Assembly: GCF_000161835.1 (NCBI RefSeq)
Contig: NZ_GG697169.2
Coordinates: forward strand, 3,268,147-3,332,146
Direction of reading: 5' to 3'
DNA length: 64,000 bases
DNA from: Thalassobium sp. R2A62
GTDB lineage: Bacteria; Pseudomonadota; Alphaproteobacteria; Rhodobacterales; Rhodobacteraceae
Positions 37,528 to 47,087 of this stretch are shown one piece after another (positions within the stretch are counted from its first letter, which is position 1; every line of letters starts with the position of its first letter). Under the pieces are notes generated by a model. That model saw only the letters and a program-made list of their open reading frames with translations, ran no database searches and was not told the DNA's origin. A program made the translations under genes and the position numbers.

Positions 37528-38547
37528 ATGTCTTCGCAAGCCCCTGTCATTTCTTGTAAAAACGCTTGGAAACTCTTTGGTGCCGATCCCGAAGCACATC
37601 TAAAAACAATCAAACCAGAGATGAGCTTTGAAGACATTCGCGCTCAGGGCTATATTGCAGGTGTCCGCGACGTATCGATTGATGTCCTCAAGGGTGAGAT
37701 GTTGGTCATAATGGGCCTGTCAGGATCTGGGAAATCGACCTTGGTTCGCTGTTTTTCGCGATTGCATGACATCACTGGCGGGACGATCGAAGTCGACGGC
37801 CAAGACATCATGTCGCTGTCGGAAAAAGAACTGATTGATTTGCGCCGCAACAAGATGGGGATGGTGTTCCAATCCTTTGGTCTGTTGCCGCACCGCACTG
37901 TTTTGGACAACATTGCCTTCCCACTCGAAATGCGCGGCCAAGACCGCCACACCCGACGCGAACGCGCGTTAGAGGTGATCAAACTCGTAGGCCTTGAAGG
38001 CCGCGAAGATTATTTTCCCCGTGAGCTGTCAGGCGGCCAACAACAACGTGTTGGTATTGCCCGTAGCCTCGCGATTGAGCCGGATATCTGGTTTCTGGAC
38101 GAGCCGTTCTCGGCCCTTGATCCATTGATCCGCCGCGAAATGCAGGACGAATTCCTTCGTCTGCAGCAGATGCTGAACAAGACGATCGTGTTTATCACGC
38201 ATGATTTTGACGAGGCCCTTAGGCTTGCCGATCGGATTGCCATCATGAAGGACGGCGCGGTCGAACAATGCGATACGCCGGATCAAATCGTGCTGAAGCC
38301 CGCAACTGAATATGTGCGCAAATTCACCGAAGACATCGACAAGGCGCGGGTCATTACGGCTGGCGTGTTGGCAATCTCGGGCAAGAAAGGCACGGGCGAG
38401 CCTGTCGATGCAAAATCAAACGTCAAGCAGCTCGCCAATTTGCTGGTTCACGATAAACGTAAAACGATCCCTGTCGCTTTGGATGGGGAAATTATCGGCG
38501 CGATGGAGCGTGCAGATGGTCTGACTGTTCTGCTCGAGGCTGACTGA
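37528..38547 (+). CDS. tmoW: TMAO ABC transporter ATP-binding subunit
   Basis: A 339-residue ProV/OpuAA-type ATPase. Walker A is GLSGSGKST (63-71), the signature LSGGQQQR follows near residue 168, and Walker B is IWFLDEP; a C-terminal CBS-like region (about 270-339) is typical of betaine-type importers and often senses ionic strength. The last base is shared with the start of the permease gene. Gene letters W and V follow the naming I recall for Ruegeria; the ATPase function is sure even if the letters are swapped. Confidence 0.87.
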   Translation: MSSQAPVISCKNAWKLFGADPEAHLKTIKPEMSFEDIRAQGYIAGVRDVSIDVLKGEMLVIMGLSGSGKSTLVRCFSRLHDITGGTIEVDGQDIMSLSEKELIDLRRNKMGMVFQSFGLLPHRTVLDNIAFPLEMRGQDRHTRRERALEVIKLVGLEGREDYFPRELSGGQQQRVGIARSLAIEPDIWFLDEPFSALDPLIRREMQDEFLRLQQMLNKTIVFITHDFDEALRLADRIAIMKDGAVEQCDTPDQIVLKPATEYVRKFTEDIDKARVITAGVLAISGKKGTGEPVDAKSNVKQLANLLVHDKRKTIPVALDGEIIGAMERADGLTVLLEAD

Positions 38548-40520
38548 TGGCCAGCGTGACAACAAACAATACTGTTCCCAAAGTTTGGAGCCGTCAACAG
38601 CTTGCTGCGGGGTTTGCGATCACGGCTGTGGTCGTGACGATCATTCAATACAGCGGCCTGTTGCCTGCGTGGCTTCACCGCTTGCCCGAAGAATGGATTC
38701 CGCCTTTTGCGCCGTGGCTGGACGCGTTCTTTAACTTTGTGAAGGACGATCTGGGCCTGCTGGTCGTGACACGTTTTCTGACCGAACAATTGCAGGTCTT
38801 GTTGGATACCACCGCTAACTTGCTCTTTGGCAAGCGACGATGGCCTAATCTAGGACCCATTCCATGGAGCGCGATTGCAGCTGTGGCCGCTGTTGCGGGC
38901 TACTATTTAGGGGGCTGGCGTTTAGCGCTGCTCGCGGGTGGCACCTTTGTCTGGACGGCATTGATCGGACAGTGGAAAATCGCGATGGAGACGATGTCGG
39001 TTCTCGTCGTTGCGGCGCCTTTGGCCTTTGTTATTGGTTTGTTGCTGGGGATCGCCGCGTGGAAGTCACCAGCGTTTAATCGCGTGATCAAGCCGGTTCT
39101 GTCTGTTCTCCAAACTCTTCCATTCTTCACTTATCTCTTGCCTGCGGTGATCTTTTTCAAAGTCGGACCAACGGCTGGTGCGGTGGCAACAATCGTTTAT
39201 GCGATCCCGCCAATGATCCTGATGACGACCTTAGGTCTGCAAAGAGTTTCGCCCGAGGTCATTGAGGCTGGCAAAATGTCGGGCTGTTCCCGCTGGCAAA
39301 TGCTGCGGCACGTTTATGTACCCGCAGCACGGACGGAGATTCTGGTCGGTGTGAACCAAGTCATAATGCTGTGTCTCGCGATGGTGGTTCTGACCGCATT
39401 CATCGGGATGCCGGGGCTTGGGGCCAAACTGCTTGCGATGATGGGCAGTTTCAAACTGGGCCGTTCTTTCGAAATTGGTGTGACGATTGTGCTGCTGGCG
39501 GTCACGTTGGACCGCCTGTCCAAGGCATGGGTCGTCAAGCTGCCCGAGCATTTTGAGCGCGGCACACCGTGGTGGGTCCGACACAAATATCTGGTCCTCG
39601 GGCTGGCAGCCTTTGTCGGCTTTACGATTTTGGCGATCTTTGTCGAATGGTTCGGCGAGATTGGCCGCAAACAGACGTGGTCCAAAGGCAAAGAGATGGA
39701 CACCGCGATCAAGACCTTTTTGGCTTTGGACGGTGTTCAGGCAGTGACGGGCAGCATCCGCTATGTATTGAACGTGTGGGTTCTGAACCCGTTCCGCGAT
39801 TTCCTTCTGTCGATCCCGACATCAGCCTTTATCATGTTTATTGTGGCCTTTGCGCTTGCGATGGCGAGCAAGAAAGCAGCGGTCCTTGCGGCCGTGTTCT
39901 TTGGCTTGGTCGCGTTTTCGGGATGGTGGGACCGGTCGGTCATCACGCTCTATTCTGTCCTCTCGGCTGTTGCGATTGCGATTCTCTTGGGTCTTCCTAT
40001 CGGGGTGTTCGCCGCGCGATCTGAACGGTGGTCACGTCGGGTTTTACTGGCATGTGACACGGCGCAAACCTTCCCCAGCTTTATCTACCTGATCCCTGCG
40101 ATCATGTTGTTCGGTATCACTGCGACCTCGGTTGTCATGTCGATCCTGATTTTCGCGATGGTCCCACTGGTCCGCTATACGGTCGAAGGGCTGCGCAATG
40201 TGCCACCAGAGATGACCGAAGCCGCCGATATGTCGGGGGCCACCAAGATGCAGAAGCTGGTGAATGTTCAATTACCGCTGGCGTTGCCAACAATGGCTGT
40301 TGGGTTCAACCAAGCCATCATGTTCGCGTTCTTTATGGTCATCATTGCAGCCTTTATCGGCACGCAGGATTTGGGCCAAGAACTGCAGCGGACACTGGCA
40401 GGGACCGACTTGGGCAAGAACTTTGTTCTCGGAATTTGCGTGTCGCTGATGGCATTGACGTGTGACATGGTCATCATGGAATGGGCACGTCAGAAAAAGG
40501 CCGCGCTGGGATTGGATTGA
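38547..40520 (+). CDS. tmoV: TMAO ABC transporter permease, two fused permease domains
   Basis: A 657-residue inner-membrane protein made of two ProW-like permease halves. Each half has its own coupling loop: EVIEAGKMSGCSRWQ in the first and EMTEAADMSGATKMQ in the second, followed by similar AFIG-xxxLG segments. Most osmoprotectant importers use a homodimer of one-domain permeases, so this fused form can work as a single chain with TmoW. Over a dozen membrane helices are apparent. Last gene of tmoXWV; the 160 bases after it show no clear terminator before the tRNA-like repeat. Confidence 0.87.
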   Translation: MASVTTNNTVPKVWSRQQLAAGFAITAVVVTIIQYSGLLPAWLHRLPEEWIPPFAPWLDAFFNFVKDDLGLLVVTRFLTEQLQVLLDTTANLLFGKRRWPNLGPIPWSAIAAVAAVAGYYLGGWRLALLAGGTFVWTALIGQWKIAMETMSVLVVAAPLAFVIGLLLGIAAWKSPAFNRVIKPVLSVLQTLPFFTYLLPAVIFFKVGPTAGAVATIVYAIPPMILMTTLGLQRVSPEVIEAGKMSGCSRWQMLRHVYVPAARTEILVGVNQVIMLCLAMVVLTAFIGMPGLGAKLLAMMGSFKLGRSFEIGVTIVLLAVTLDRLSKAWVVKLPEHFERGTPWWVRHKYLVLGLAAFVGFTILAIFVEWFGEIGRKQTWSKGKEMDTAIKTFLALDGVQAVTGSIRYVLNVWVLNPFRDFLLSIPTSAFIMFIVAFALAMASKKAAVLAAVFFGLVAFSGWWDRSVITLYSVLSAVAIAILLGLPIGVFAARSERWSRRVLLACDTAQTFPSFIYLIPAIMLFGITATSVVMSILIFAMVPLVRYTVEGLRNVPPEMTEAADMSGATKMQKLVNVQLPLALPTMAVGFNQAIMFAFFMVIIAAFIGTQDLGQELQRTLAGTDLGKNFVLGICVSLMALTCDMVIMEWARQKKAALGLD

Positions 40521-40679
40521 TTTCCCACCACAAGATTTTTTGGGCCGCTGCGAGAGATCGTGGTAGCCTATTTTTTGGGGAAGTGCCGGTTTGCAAACCC
40601 ACGAACAGATCACGGTGAATGGTCGATTTCGGCTGGTGCGGTGGGATTGTGGTGCGTCGAATTTTCAAGAAAACAACGG

Positions 40680-40725
40680 TGGTGCTGCGAGGGAGGATTG
40701 AACTCCCGACCTCACCCTTACCAAG
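40680..40725. repeat. Distal attachment repeat: copy of the tRNA-Thr 3' end
   Basis: These 46 bases repeat 45498-45543, the 3' part of tRNA-Thr including CCA, with a single mismatch and in the same orientation. There is no tRNA 5' half beside it, so it is the displaced attachment half created by integration of the element that now lies between the two copies. Confidence 0.85.
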
Positions 40726-41030
40726 TGTAAGTCTGTCCATTTCTGACTACAAAATAACCGACAAAAACCTAAATAAACCCTCATTTTAAAGGCCCTTTGT
40801 GTGAGTTTTTGTGTAGGAAAAGAGACACAAACGGACAAACGAGCCAGAAATGCTGGATTTTGGGCGCTGAACACACCTTAATCCAGCAAAAATCCAGCAC
40901 CATTTCTGATGCTGGATTGACAGACACTAAACCTACCGTGTCTTGATTTGTTCGGTCAACTCGCGGCCCTGCCATGAGTATTTTGAGAAGCCGCAAGCGT
41001 TCCTTTCCCTGTCCGGCGGCTGCACCGCCC
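40726..41030. other. Element end with nonamer repeats, no gene
   Basis: AT-richer sequence inside the distal attachment repeat. It contains TGCTGGATT at 40851 and 40910 and its complement AATCCAGCA at 40880 and 40891. The same nonamer pair occurs at 45422 and 45432, inside the other end of the element. Placement suggests arm-type binding sites of the integrase. No open frame here resembles a protein. Confidence 0.55.
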
Positions 41031-41052
41031 CCATAGGCGCTGACGTCAGACA
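41031..41052. repeat. Solo insertion-sequence terminus
   Basis: Twenty-two bases that match the outer end of the IS3-family element at 53679-53700 except at two positions. No transposase is present, so this is a left-over IS end, or a shared target-like end, lying exactly where the Fic-like reading frame stops making sense. Confidence 0.55.
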
Positions 41053-41510
41053 CTGATGGAATGGTTGTGCTTCAATAAATAGACGGGGAAATAAGAGGTC
41101 ATGCTCGCTTGGCGGGAATCGCAAAGAAAGCGCCCCGCGTGCAGTGGTCGAACCTATTATCCCGTCTTTCAGCATGTCCGTCATGATCATGGGCGAAAGT
41201 CTTGGAGAGGTCCCCAGGATTCCGGCAACGTCTCCGCGTGGGACGTCGCCGTTTACAAGAATATGTCATAACAATGTGGGCGCAGCGTGGTGCATACCCT
41301 TGAGTTTGGCATGACGCTCGAGCGGTAAATAAAGCGTGTCAAAATCATAAATAGCGCTCATGAAATCAATCTGCTCGATCTCAATTTGAAGAAACAATTC
41401 AGCAAATGCGATCAGCGCCGAGCTACTTCTCACGCCTCGACCAACGGTCGCACTGCTTCGTCGTGCGTCCACCTGCTTTAAGTTCTCCTTGTATTGGGCT
41501 TGCCCGAAAA
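41053..41510 (-). pseudogene. Remnant of a Fic-family gene (C-terminal part)
   Basis: Two minus-strand frames join as the C-terminal half of a Fic (AMPylator-type) protein. The upstream frame reads ALIAFAELFLQIEIEQIDFM (about 41420-41365), the helical region after the Fic core. After a shift near 41270 the other frame reads HILVNGDVPRGDVAGILGTS and then GALSLRFPPSEHDLLFPRLF, the winged-helix end typical of these proteins. The Fic core with HPFxxGN is missing, and the 3' end runs into an IS terminus. It is a dead fragment. Confidence 0.6.
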
Positions 41511-41649
41511 CGCCCCCTAAGCCACGGAACCTGCTTGCGTTCACATGCGTCGGGCGAGGAGGTTAGGGCCTCACAAAGTGGCTGTCTTTACGCCCTGCCA
41601 ATTGAATACTCTTCACATGAATTCGACACGATAGGTTAATCAATATCCG

Positions 41650-42006
41650 ATGCTAACATCGACAAGGTTACGTTCATTCAGAAGGATCTGCGATGTCATC
41701 GGGCCAACACAGTTATTAGTCATTTGGGCCGCAAGCATCTTCATTGGATGGGCGGGCGCTGGACGCCATTCCGCCCTGATTTTATGGGTCTTGATCGGGG
41801 GCGTTGCCCTTTCGTGTGTCGGTTTGGCGTTTTGGTTTACAGGCACTTTGAAACTACGCCGGCTTCGTTTCGCACATCGCAGATTTGAACAGCAAGGCCG
41901 CAAAGATGCGCGTCGCTTGGCGGACCAAGGGTATGTCGATGGGTGCAACCGCATCTGCTACAGCAGTTTGGTTACCCTCAGAAATGGCCTGTTGGCATTC
42001 CTCTAG
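41650..42006 (+). CDS. Possible small two-helix membrane protein
   Basis: A 118-codon frame with two hydrophobic stretches (about residues 22-40 and 44-66, ending GLAFWFTGTLKL) and a basic tail. No good ribosome site precedes the ATG and codon use is not clearly coding, so it may be a chance frame or a fragment inside a decayed element. No family recognised. Confidence 0.3.
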   Translation: MLTSTRLRSFRRICDVIGPTQLLVIWAASIFIGWAGAGRHSALILWVLIGGVALSCVGLAFWFTGTLKLRRLRFAHRRFEQQGRKDARRLADQGYVDGCNRICYSSLVTLRNGLLAFL

Positions 42007-42644
42007 GATTTGTACGCTGCCTTGCGCTGAAACGTCGAGACAGATTGAAAAAGACTAAAGGTAGCTACAGCTAGGCCAGTTACCACGACCTGCAATACTA
42101 GCTTCCCAAAAAACGCCACTCTCAAACTCCGGTCAAAAAACCTTGGCGCAACCGCCAGACCATTTGCTGTGACCATTGCGAAACACGTTTTTTCATGGGT
42201 TTGTTCCCTTTTCGATGCCGCAGGTAGCCCCAAACGAGCAGACTGATGTTAACTAGCAATATATTCGTTAGTATACAAAAACAACACTAATGGCTATGAT
42301 TGTGAGACTTTCTGTGTTAGCCAAGATTCATCAACAAACGAATGCTCAGATGATTACGTATGCAATCTCTTCCACTGGCCTCTGTCCCTCAGAGCTACGG
42401 AAGATGCCCCCCCAAGGCGGAGCTTCGTTTGTTGTCCTCCCCTCAGTTCATGCGCGGTGCCGCCCTGCTGAATGTATTCGACTGCATCGAGATGTCTACG
42501 GTCCAAAACGCAAGCACACCGACAATGGCATGCTTTTGCCGATTGATCATGAAACAAGACAGCAGAAAATGAATAAGGCGAGTTTGTAGGAAACAAAGGG
42601 CATTATAAACCGACACAGTAACGTTAAGATTGGAAACAATTTAG
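42007..42644. other. Stretch without recognisable genes in the tRNA-Thr element
   Basis: Open frames on both strands are short and protein-like only in patches (for example a hydrophobic minus-strand run near 42060-42160). AT content rises just upstream of the sensor kinase, where its promoter should lie. Nothing further could be supported. Confidence 0.4.
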
Positions 42645-44678
42645 ATGGAATTGAAGCGACTACTTGGGAGTTCTGTTCAGCAGGGCGCTAGACTTTCTTG
42701 GGTAGCTCCGACGCTGCTCTCAATCGCAATCGTCGAGGCCACTCGGTTTACTGGCTTTGCTCTTCCTGTGCCGTTTTTGATCATCATTGTTTGTGTTGGC
42801 CTTGCAGGCTCACAAGGCGGAAAACGTTCGGGGCTCATCGCTGGGATTGCCGCAGGAGCCTTCCTCGTTATGTCCTATTTCAAAAGTTTTGGCCCTCCCA
42901 CTTTGACTGGAGGCGCTCTACAGGTGGCACTCGGATCACTGCTCTTTGTAGGTGTTGGCTTCCGGCTTGGTCGGTTGAGAGATCAACTTGATACCAGCAT
43001 TCGGTCGCTGACTAAAAAAGAGAAATTGCTTCAACTGGCATTAATGGAAGAAACGGCTGAAAAAGACATCCAAGTAGCCAAGGTCGCAGAAGGTGAAGCG
43101 CGACTAGAGACTGCGATCCGAATTGCCGGCATCGGTCACTTTGAGTTTGACAGGACCACCAACACTTGTACCTTCTGCTCCGAACGGTACGCCGCAAATT
43201 TTGGCTTAACACCCAATGAATTTGTTCTAAAAACTGCACAATTTAATCCTTATACATACCATGTGCATGTTGATGACCGTCACGTCGTCAAGAACGCCAT
43301 CGCACGACTGGATGACTTTGGAACTCAAGTTTTTGAATACCGCGCCCTGCATCCAGTTCGTGGGATCCGGTATATCTATGAAATAGTCGAACCGGTTTTT
43401 AATAGAGCTGGCAATGTGACCGCAAGCATCGGCACGAGTATTGATATAACTGAGTTGCGCGAGGCAGAAGCGCGCCTGCGACAGTCACAACGGGTCGAGG
43501 CCATTGGCACGCTGACAGGTGGTGTAGCACATGACTTCAATAACTTGCTTGCTGTTACCCTTGGCAATCTGGAACTAAGCCTTGAAACATCTCAAGATGA
43601 CGATAAACGAGAGTTAATCGAGAACGCGATTGAGGCGACCATGCGTGGCGCAAGCCTGACGAAAAACCTGCTCAGCTTTGCACGGCGCGCACATCTTGAA
43701 CCGACGCACATAAACTTAAACCAGATAATTCGAAACACAATGACGTGGGGCGCTCGGGTTTTGCCTGAGACGGTAATTATCGAAAACTCGCTAGCTGCGG
43801 AGCTTTGGGATGTTGAACTGGATCCCACGTCAATGGAGAATGCGCTGATTAACCTTCTTCTAAACGCACGGGATGCAATGCCGGAGGGTGGCAAGGTGAC
43901 GATTAAAACCGCCAACCTGCAAATTTACGACAAATATAACTCTGATCGGGATGAGGATATCGGACCGGGCAGCTATGTCGTGCTCGGCATCAGCGATACA
44001 GGACATGGTATTCCAGCAGATAAATTCGAAAAGATCTTTGAACCCTTCTATACTGAGAAGCCCGTCGGGGAAGGGTCGGGGATGGGCCTTTCGATGGTGC
44101 AGGGTTTTATCAAGCAGTCCGGTGGCGCCATCCGTGTTTATTCCGAAGTTGGCGTTGGCACGACATTCAAACTTTATTTCAAATCGGCTGAGCAAGTGGC
44201 CGATAAACCCACTCGTCACGTCCGCAAACGGCTTCATTCACCGAAAAATTGTGCAAAAATCCTGGTTGCCGAAGACGAGATAGAAGTCATGAACATACTG
44301 AAAAGCATTCTGGAAAATGCAGGACACTCTGTCACGACAGCAAACAGCGGCGACGAGGCTTTGGAGGTGTTCAAGTCCGAGTGTGGGTTTGATCTTCTTC
44401 TGACAGACGTCATCATGCCGGGCACACTTCTGGGGCCCAATTTAGCAAAAGAGATCCGTTTGATCAATCCAAACATTCCTTGCATTTTCTTGTCTGGTTA
44501 TGCGTCAGAAACTGCAGCGCAGGGCAATCGGCTCAAGCCGTCGGAGATTAGTTTGATGAAACCTGTTAGCCGGATGGACCTGCTGAGTGCCATATCGAAA
44601 GCGCTGGAGCCTAAAGATGAGGTCGTTACTAAGTATTTCGCAGATATGGTACTAAATGATTCTGATCAGGTAATATAA
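42645..44678 (+). CDS. Hybrid sensor histidine kinase
   Basis: A 677-residue membrane-bound signalling protein. Hydrophobic segments span about residues 18-108 (three or four helices), followed by a short coil, a PAS domain (about 150-270), a HisKA dimerisation domain with phosphorylatable His296 in GGVAHDFNNLL, an ATPase domain (about 400-520; NLLLNARDAMPEGG, DTGHGIP, GEGSGMGLSMV) and a receiver domain (about 540-660) with Asp588 in LLLTDVIMPG. The kinase subtype is the FixL/RegB-unlike HisKA-4 group common in alphaproteobacteria. No partner regulator lies nearby. It is the only intact larger gene in the tRNA-Thr element, and therefore its cargo. Confidence 0.9.
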   Translation: MELKRLLGSSVQQGARLSWVAPTLLSIAIVEATRFTGFALPVPFLIIIVCVGLAGSQGGKRSGLIAGIAAGAFLVMSYFKSFGPPTLTGGALQVALGSLLFVGVGFRLGRLRDQLDTSIRSLTKKEKLLQLALMEETAEKDIQVAKVAEGEARLETAIRIAGIGHFEFDRTTNTCTFCSERYAANFGLTPNEFVLKTAQFNPYTYHVHVDDRHVVKNAIARLDDFGTQVFEYRALHPVRGIRYIYEIVEPVFNRAGNVTASIGTSIDITELREAEARLRQSQRVEAIGTLTGGVAHDFNNLLAVTLGNLELSLETSQDDDKRELIENAIEATMRGASLTKNLLSFARRAHLEPTHINLNQIIRNTMTWGARVLPETVIIENSLAAELWDVELDPTSMENALINLLLNARDAMPEGGKVTIKTANLQIYDKYNSDRDEDIGPGSYVVLGISDTGHGIPADKFEKIFEPFYTEKPVGEGSGMGLSMVQGFIKQSGGAIRVYSEVGVGTTFKLYFKSAEQVADKPTRHVRKRLHSPKNCAKILVAEDEIEVMNILKSILENAGHSVTTANSGDEALEVFKSECGFDLLLTDVIMPGTLLGPNLAKEIRLINPNIPCIFLSGYASETAAQGNRLKPSEISLMKPVSRMDLLSAISKALEPKDEVVTKYFADMVLNDSDQVI

Positions 44679-44784
44679 GTCCATATTAATCAATAATATA
44701 GGCGGTACCGATGGCGGTAAGTGAGTCTGTGTGGGGGCTTCATTCTTATGTCGATTCCTCTTGGGAAAACATAAGGATAACAAA

Positions 44785-45060
44785 ATGACTAATTTAGTTG
44801 AAATCACACAAGAATACGTCGAACTAAAGGGTATCAACCCTAAGCCTGTTTTTATTGCTGTAAATAGGTTGGCTGAGATCTGTGGTTCTAAGATTGTAGA
44901 AGAATACACCCGTCAGGATGCCAGAGTTTTTGTGGACGGCTGTGAGCCGGTCGGGCGTGTATGGGCCGTTCGATATTCCTTACAACATTCTTTACGGTAT
45001 GCGTTTTGAGCGCAATCTGACGAGCGTGTCGTCGGGCGCGGGCGTAGCCTACACTCTCTC
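44785..45060 (+). pseudogene. Tyrosine integrase remnant (N-terminal core-binding part)
   Basis: A frame from an ATG at 44785 with AAGGATAACAAA upstream reads MTNLVEITQEYVELKGI and EEYTRQDARVFVD, then VWAVRYSLQHSLRYAF and a TGA at 45007. This has the shape of the SAM-like core-binding domain of tyrosine recombinases, which ends in a similar helix. One base later the next frame continues FERNLTSVSSGAGVAY, as expected for the following linker, so a frameshift is likely. The catalytic domain with the R-H-R-Y residues is missing. Its position beside the tRNA-side attachment site fits an integrase. Confidence 0.5.
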
Positions 45061-45497
45061 GCATATTCAGAACGTGTTGAAGGCTGTCCCCGGCCTTGGC
45101 TGCAACAGCCCGAACACCAATAAAGCGGAACACACCGCAGTCAAAAGCGCCTACCTGCTTACCGTCGGGCCGTTCCTGTCCGCTCTGCTTTCCGTAACGC
45201 CAACCGTGCCGACGCTGGCAGCGCCACGTGCGGGCGCGATCCAATACGGGTCGTTGGCCTCGGCGGCTTCCAAGTTTGCCGACATGGTTGTCGGGGACAG
45301 GGATGAATAGGGTGGCAGTCAGGATCGTCTGGCCGGGGGTGGCGCACCGGCAAGTGGTGTCTGTTTGACCGCGAGACACAAAAGACATTCGGACCTGTTG
45401 GGGTGAGGTCCGAGGTAAGGTAATCCAGCATTGCTGGATTTGCGGTATTTTTGGAAAAGCAACTTCATAAAATATTGATTTTTTTTCAATATCTTAA
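45061..45497. other. Tail of the element beside tRNA-Thr, no clear gene
   Basis: The plus-strand frame ending at 45310 and the minus-strand frames here do not resemble known proteins. The sequence AATCCAGCA-T-TGCTGGATT at 45422-45440 is a perfect inverted pair of the nonamer also found at the other end. A poly-T stretch (45478-45486) lies just before the tRNA repeat. Confidence 0.4.
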
Positions 45498-45572
45498 TGG
45501 TGCTGTGAGGGAGGATTGAACTCCCGACCTCACCCTTACCAAGGGTGTGCTCTACCACTGAGCTACCACAGC
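45498..45572 (-). tRNA. tRNA-Thr (anticodon GGU)
   Basis: On the minus strand the cloverleaf is complete: acceptor GCTGTGG with TCACAGC (last pair G-U), D arm GCTCAGTGGTAGAGC, anticodon stem CACCC/GGGTG around loop TTGGTAA (anticodon GGT), T arm GGGAG-TTCAATC-CTCCC, discriminator A and encoded CCA. It reads ACC/ACU threonine codons. Its 3' 46 bases serve as the attachment site of the element at 40680-45543, which restored the tRNA on integration. Confidence 0.96.
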
Positions 45573-45655
45573 ACTGGCGCGGGAATTAGCGGTTCTGTGC
45601 GAATGGTGCAAGCCCTGACTGGACGGTTTTTGCACAAGCGGTTAAAGCCTGTTGT

Positions 45656-45808
45656 ATGACGCAGAAAAAAGACCCTAAATCCCAGCCAACCGAGGCCGAG
45701 CGGCGTGAACAACGTCTCAAAGCGGCATTGAAGGCAAACATGGGGCGGCGTAAGGCACAAGCACGGGCGCGCACAGCGCCGTCCGTCACAGGTAAAGAGA
45801 AAGAGTAG
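45656..45808 (+). CDS. Small basic 50-residue protein upstream of murA
   Basis: An ATG at 45656 encodes [20 protein letters not shown] and on to a C-terminus TGKEKE, stopping seven bases before murA. It is strongly basic and predicted helical ([20 protein letters not shown]), with no membrane part. Small proteins of this kind commonly precede murA in roseobacters as I recall; function unknown. The tight gap suggests co-transcription with murA. Confidence 0.75.
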   Translation: MTQKKDPKSQPTEAERREQRLKAALKANMGRRKAQARARTAPSVTGKEKE

Positions 45809-45815
45809 GCGGGCA

Positions 45816-47087
45816 ATGGATTCTATTTTGGTCAAAGGCGGTGGACCGCTCAAAGGACAGATCGAGATCGCGGGTGCCAAGAACGCGGCACTGACGCTGA
45901 TGCCAGCGACCCTGTTGTCTGAGGAACCTCTGATGCTGACAAATGCACCCCGTCTCTCGGATATCAAGACGATGACCCAGCTGTTGCAGTCACTGGGGGC
46001 AGAGGTCACCAGCATGAAAGACGGCAAAGTTCAGGCGATGTCGTCGCACGGCCCGATCAACCATGTGGCTGACTATGACATCGTGCGCAAGATGCGCGCA
46101 TCCAACCTCGTACTTGGCCCCTTGCTTGCTCGTGAAGGCGTCGCGGTTGTGTCGCTGCCTGGCGGTTGCGCGATTGGCGCCCGCCCGATGGATATTCACA
46201 CTGACGGTTTGGCCAAGATGGGCGCGGACATCGAGCTCAAGGATGGCTACCTGCATGCCAAGGCTGAGGGCGGCAAGCTGAAAGGTGCTGTCGTTGATTT
46301 CCCGTTTGCGTCTGTGGGCGCGACCGAAAACATCATGATGGCCGCGACATTGGCCAAAGGCACGACAGTCATCAACAACGCAGCACGCGAGCCCGAGATC
46401 GTCGATCTCGCGGATTGCCTGCGCAAGATGGGTGCGCAGATTTCTGGTGATGGCAACAGCAGCATCGAAATTCAGGGTGTTGATCGTTTGGGCGGGGCCA
46501 CGCACCCCGTTGTGACGGACCGGATCGAACTGGGCACCTTTATGCTCGCACCTGCGTTCTGCGGTGGTGAGGTCGAGTGTCTTGGTGGGCGTTTGGATTT
46601 AATCGGTGCCTTTGTTGAGAAACTTGCGCTGGCTGGTTTGGATGTGTCCGAAACCAAGAACGGTTTGTTGGTCAAACGCACGGGCGACCGCGTCAAAGCC
46701 GTCGACGTCGTGACCGAGCCGTTCCCCGGCTTTCCAACCGATCTGCAAGCGCAGATGATGGCGATGCTTTGTCTGGCCGATGGGACTTCGGTTCTGGAAG
46801 AGAAGATCTTTGAAAATCGCTTTATGCACGCGCCGGAATTGATCCGTATGGGTGCAAACATCGCAGTTCAGGGCGGCACGGCAACCGTGCACGGTGTCGA
46901 AAAGATGAAGGGCGCACAGGTCATGGCGACTGATTTGCGTGCTTCGGTGTCGCTGATCCTCGCAGGTCTCGCCGCCGAGGGTGAAACTCAGGTAAACCGC
47001 GTCTACCACCTTGATCGTGGTTACGAGCACATCGAGAAAAAGCTGCAAGGCGTGGGCGCAAACGTGGAACGGATCAAAGGCGTATGA
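45816..47087 (+). CDS. murA: UDP-N-acetylglucosamine 1-carboxyvinyltransferase
   Basis: First committed enzyme of peptidoglycan synthesis, moving enolpyruvate from PEP to UDP-GlcNAc in the cytosol. The 423-residue protein has the expected length and residues: Lys22 in AGAKNAAL and the catalytic Cys118 in [13 protein letters not shown], so it should be sensitive to fosfomycin. C-terminal motif [12 protein letters not shown] is typical. It heads a run of tightly spaced genes and overlaps the next by four bases. Confidence 0.96.
   Translation: MDSILVKGGGPLKGQIEIAGAKNAALTLMPATLLSEEPLMLTNAPRLSDIKTMTQLLQSLGAEVTSMKDGKVQAMSSHGPINHVADYDIVRKMRASNLVLGPLLAREGVAVVSLPGGCAIGARPMDIHTDGLAKMGADIELKDGYLHAKAEGGKLKGAVVDFPFASVGATENIMMAATLAKGTTVINNAAREPEIVDLADCLRKMGAQISGDGNSSIEIQGVDRLGGATHPVVTDRIELGTFMLAPAFCGGEVECLGGRLDLIGAFVEKLALAGLDVSETKNGLLVKRTGDRVKAVDVVTEPFPGFPTDLQAQMMAMLCLADGTSVLEEKIFENRFMHAPELIRMGANIAVQGGTATVHGVEKMKGAQVMATDLRASVSLILAGLAAEGETQVNRVYHLDRGYEHIEKKLQGVGANVERIKGV

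Noticed and set aside
40680-40725. A second tRNA-Thr gene
   Set aside because: Only the 3' part matches; the D arm, 5' acceptor strand and half of the anticodon arm are absent.
41650-42006. Idea that the two-helix frame is a phage holin
   Set aside because: Two hydrophobic stretches are present, but there is no lysis gene or phage context and no family match; kept only as a low-confidence frame.
44888-45388. 166-codon minus-strand frame near the integrase remnant
   Set aside because: Arg/His-rich, no domain similarity, and it overlaps a better-supported integrase fragment.
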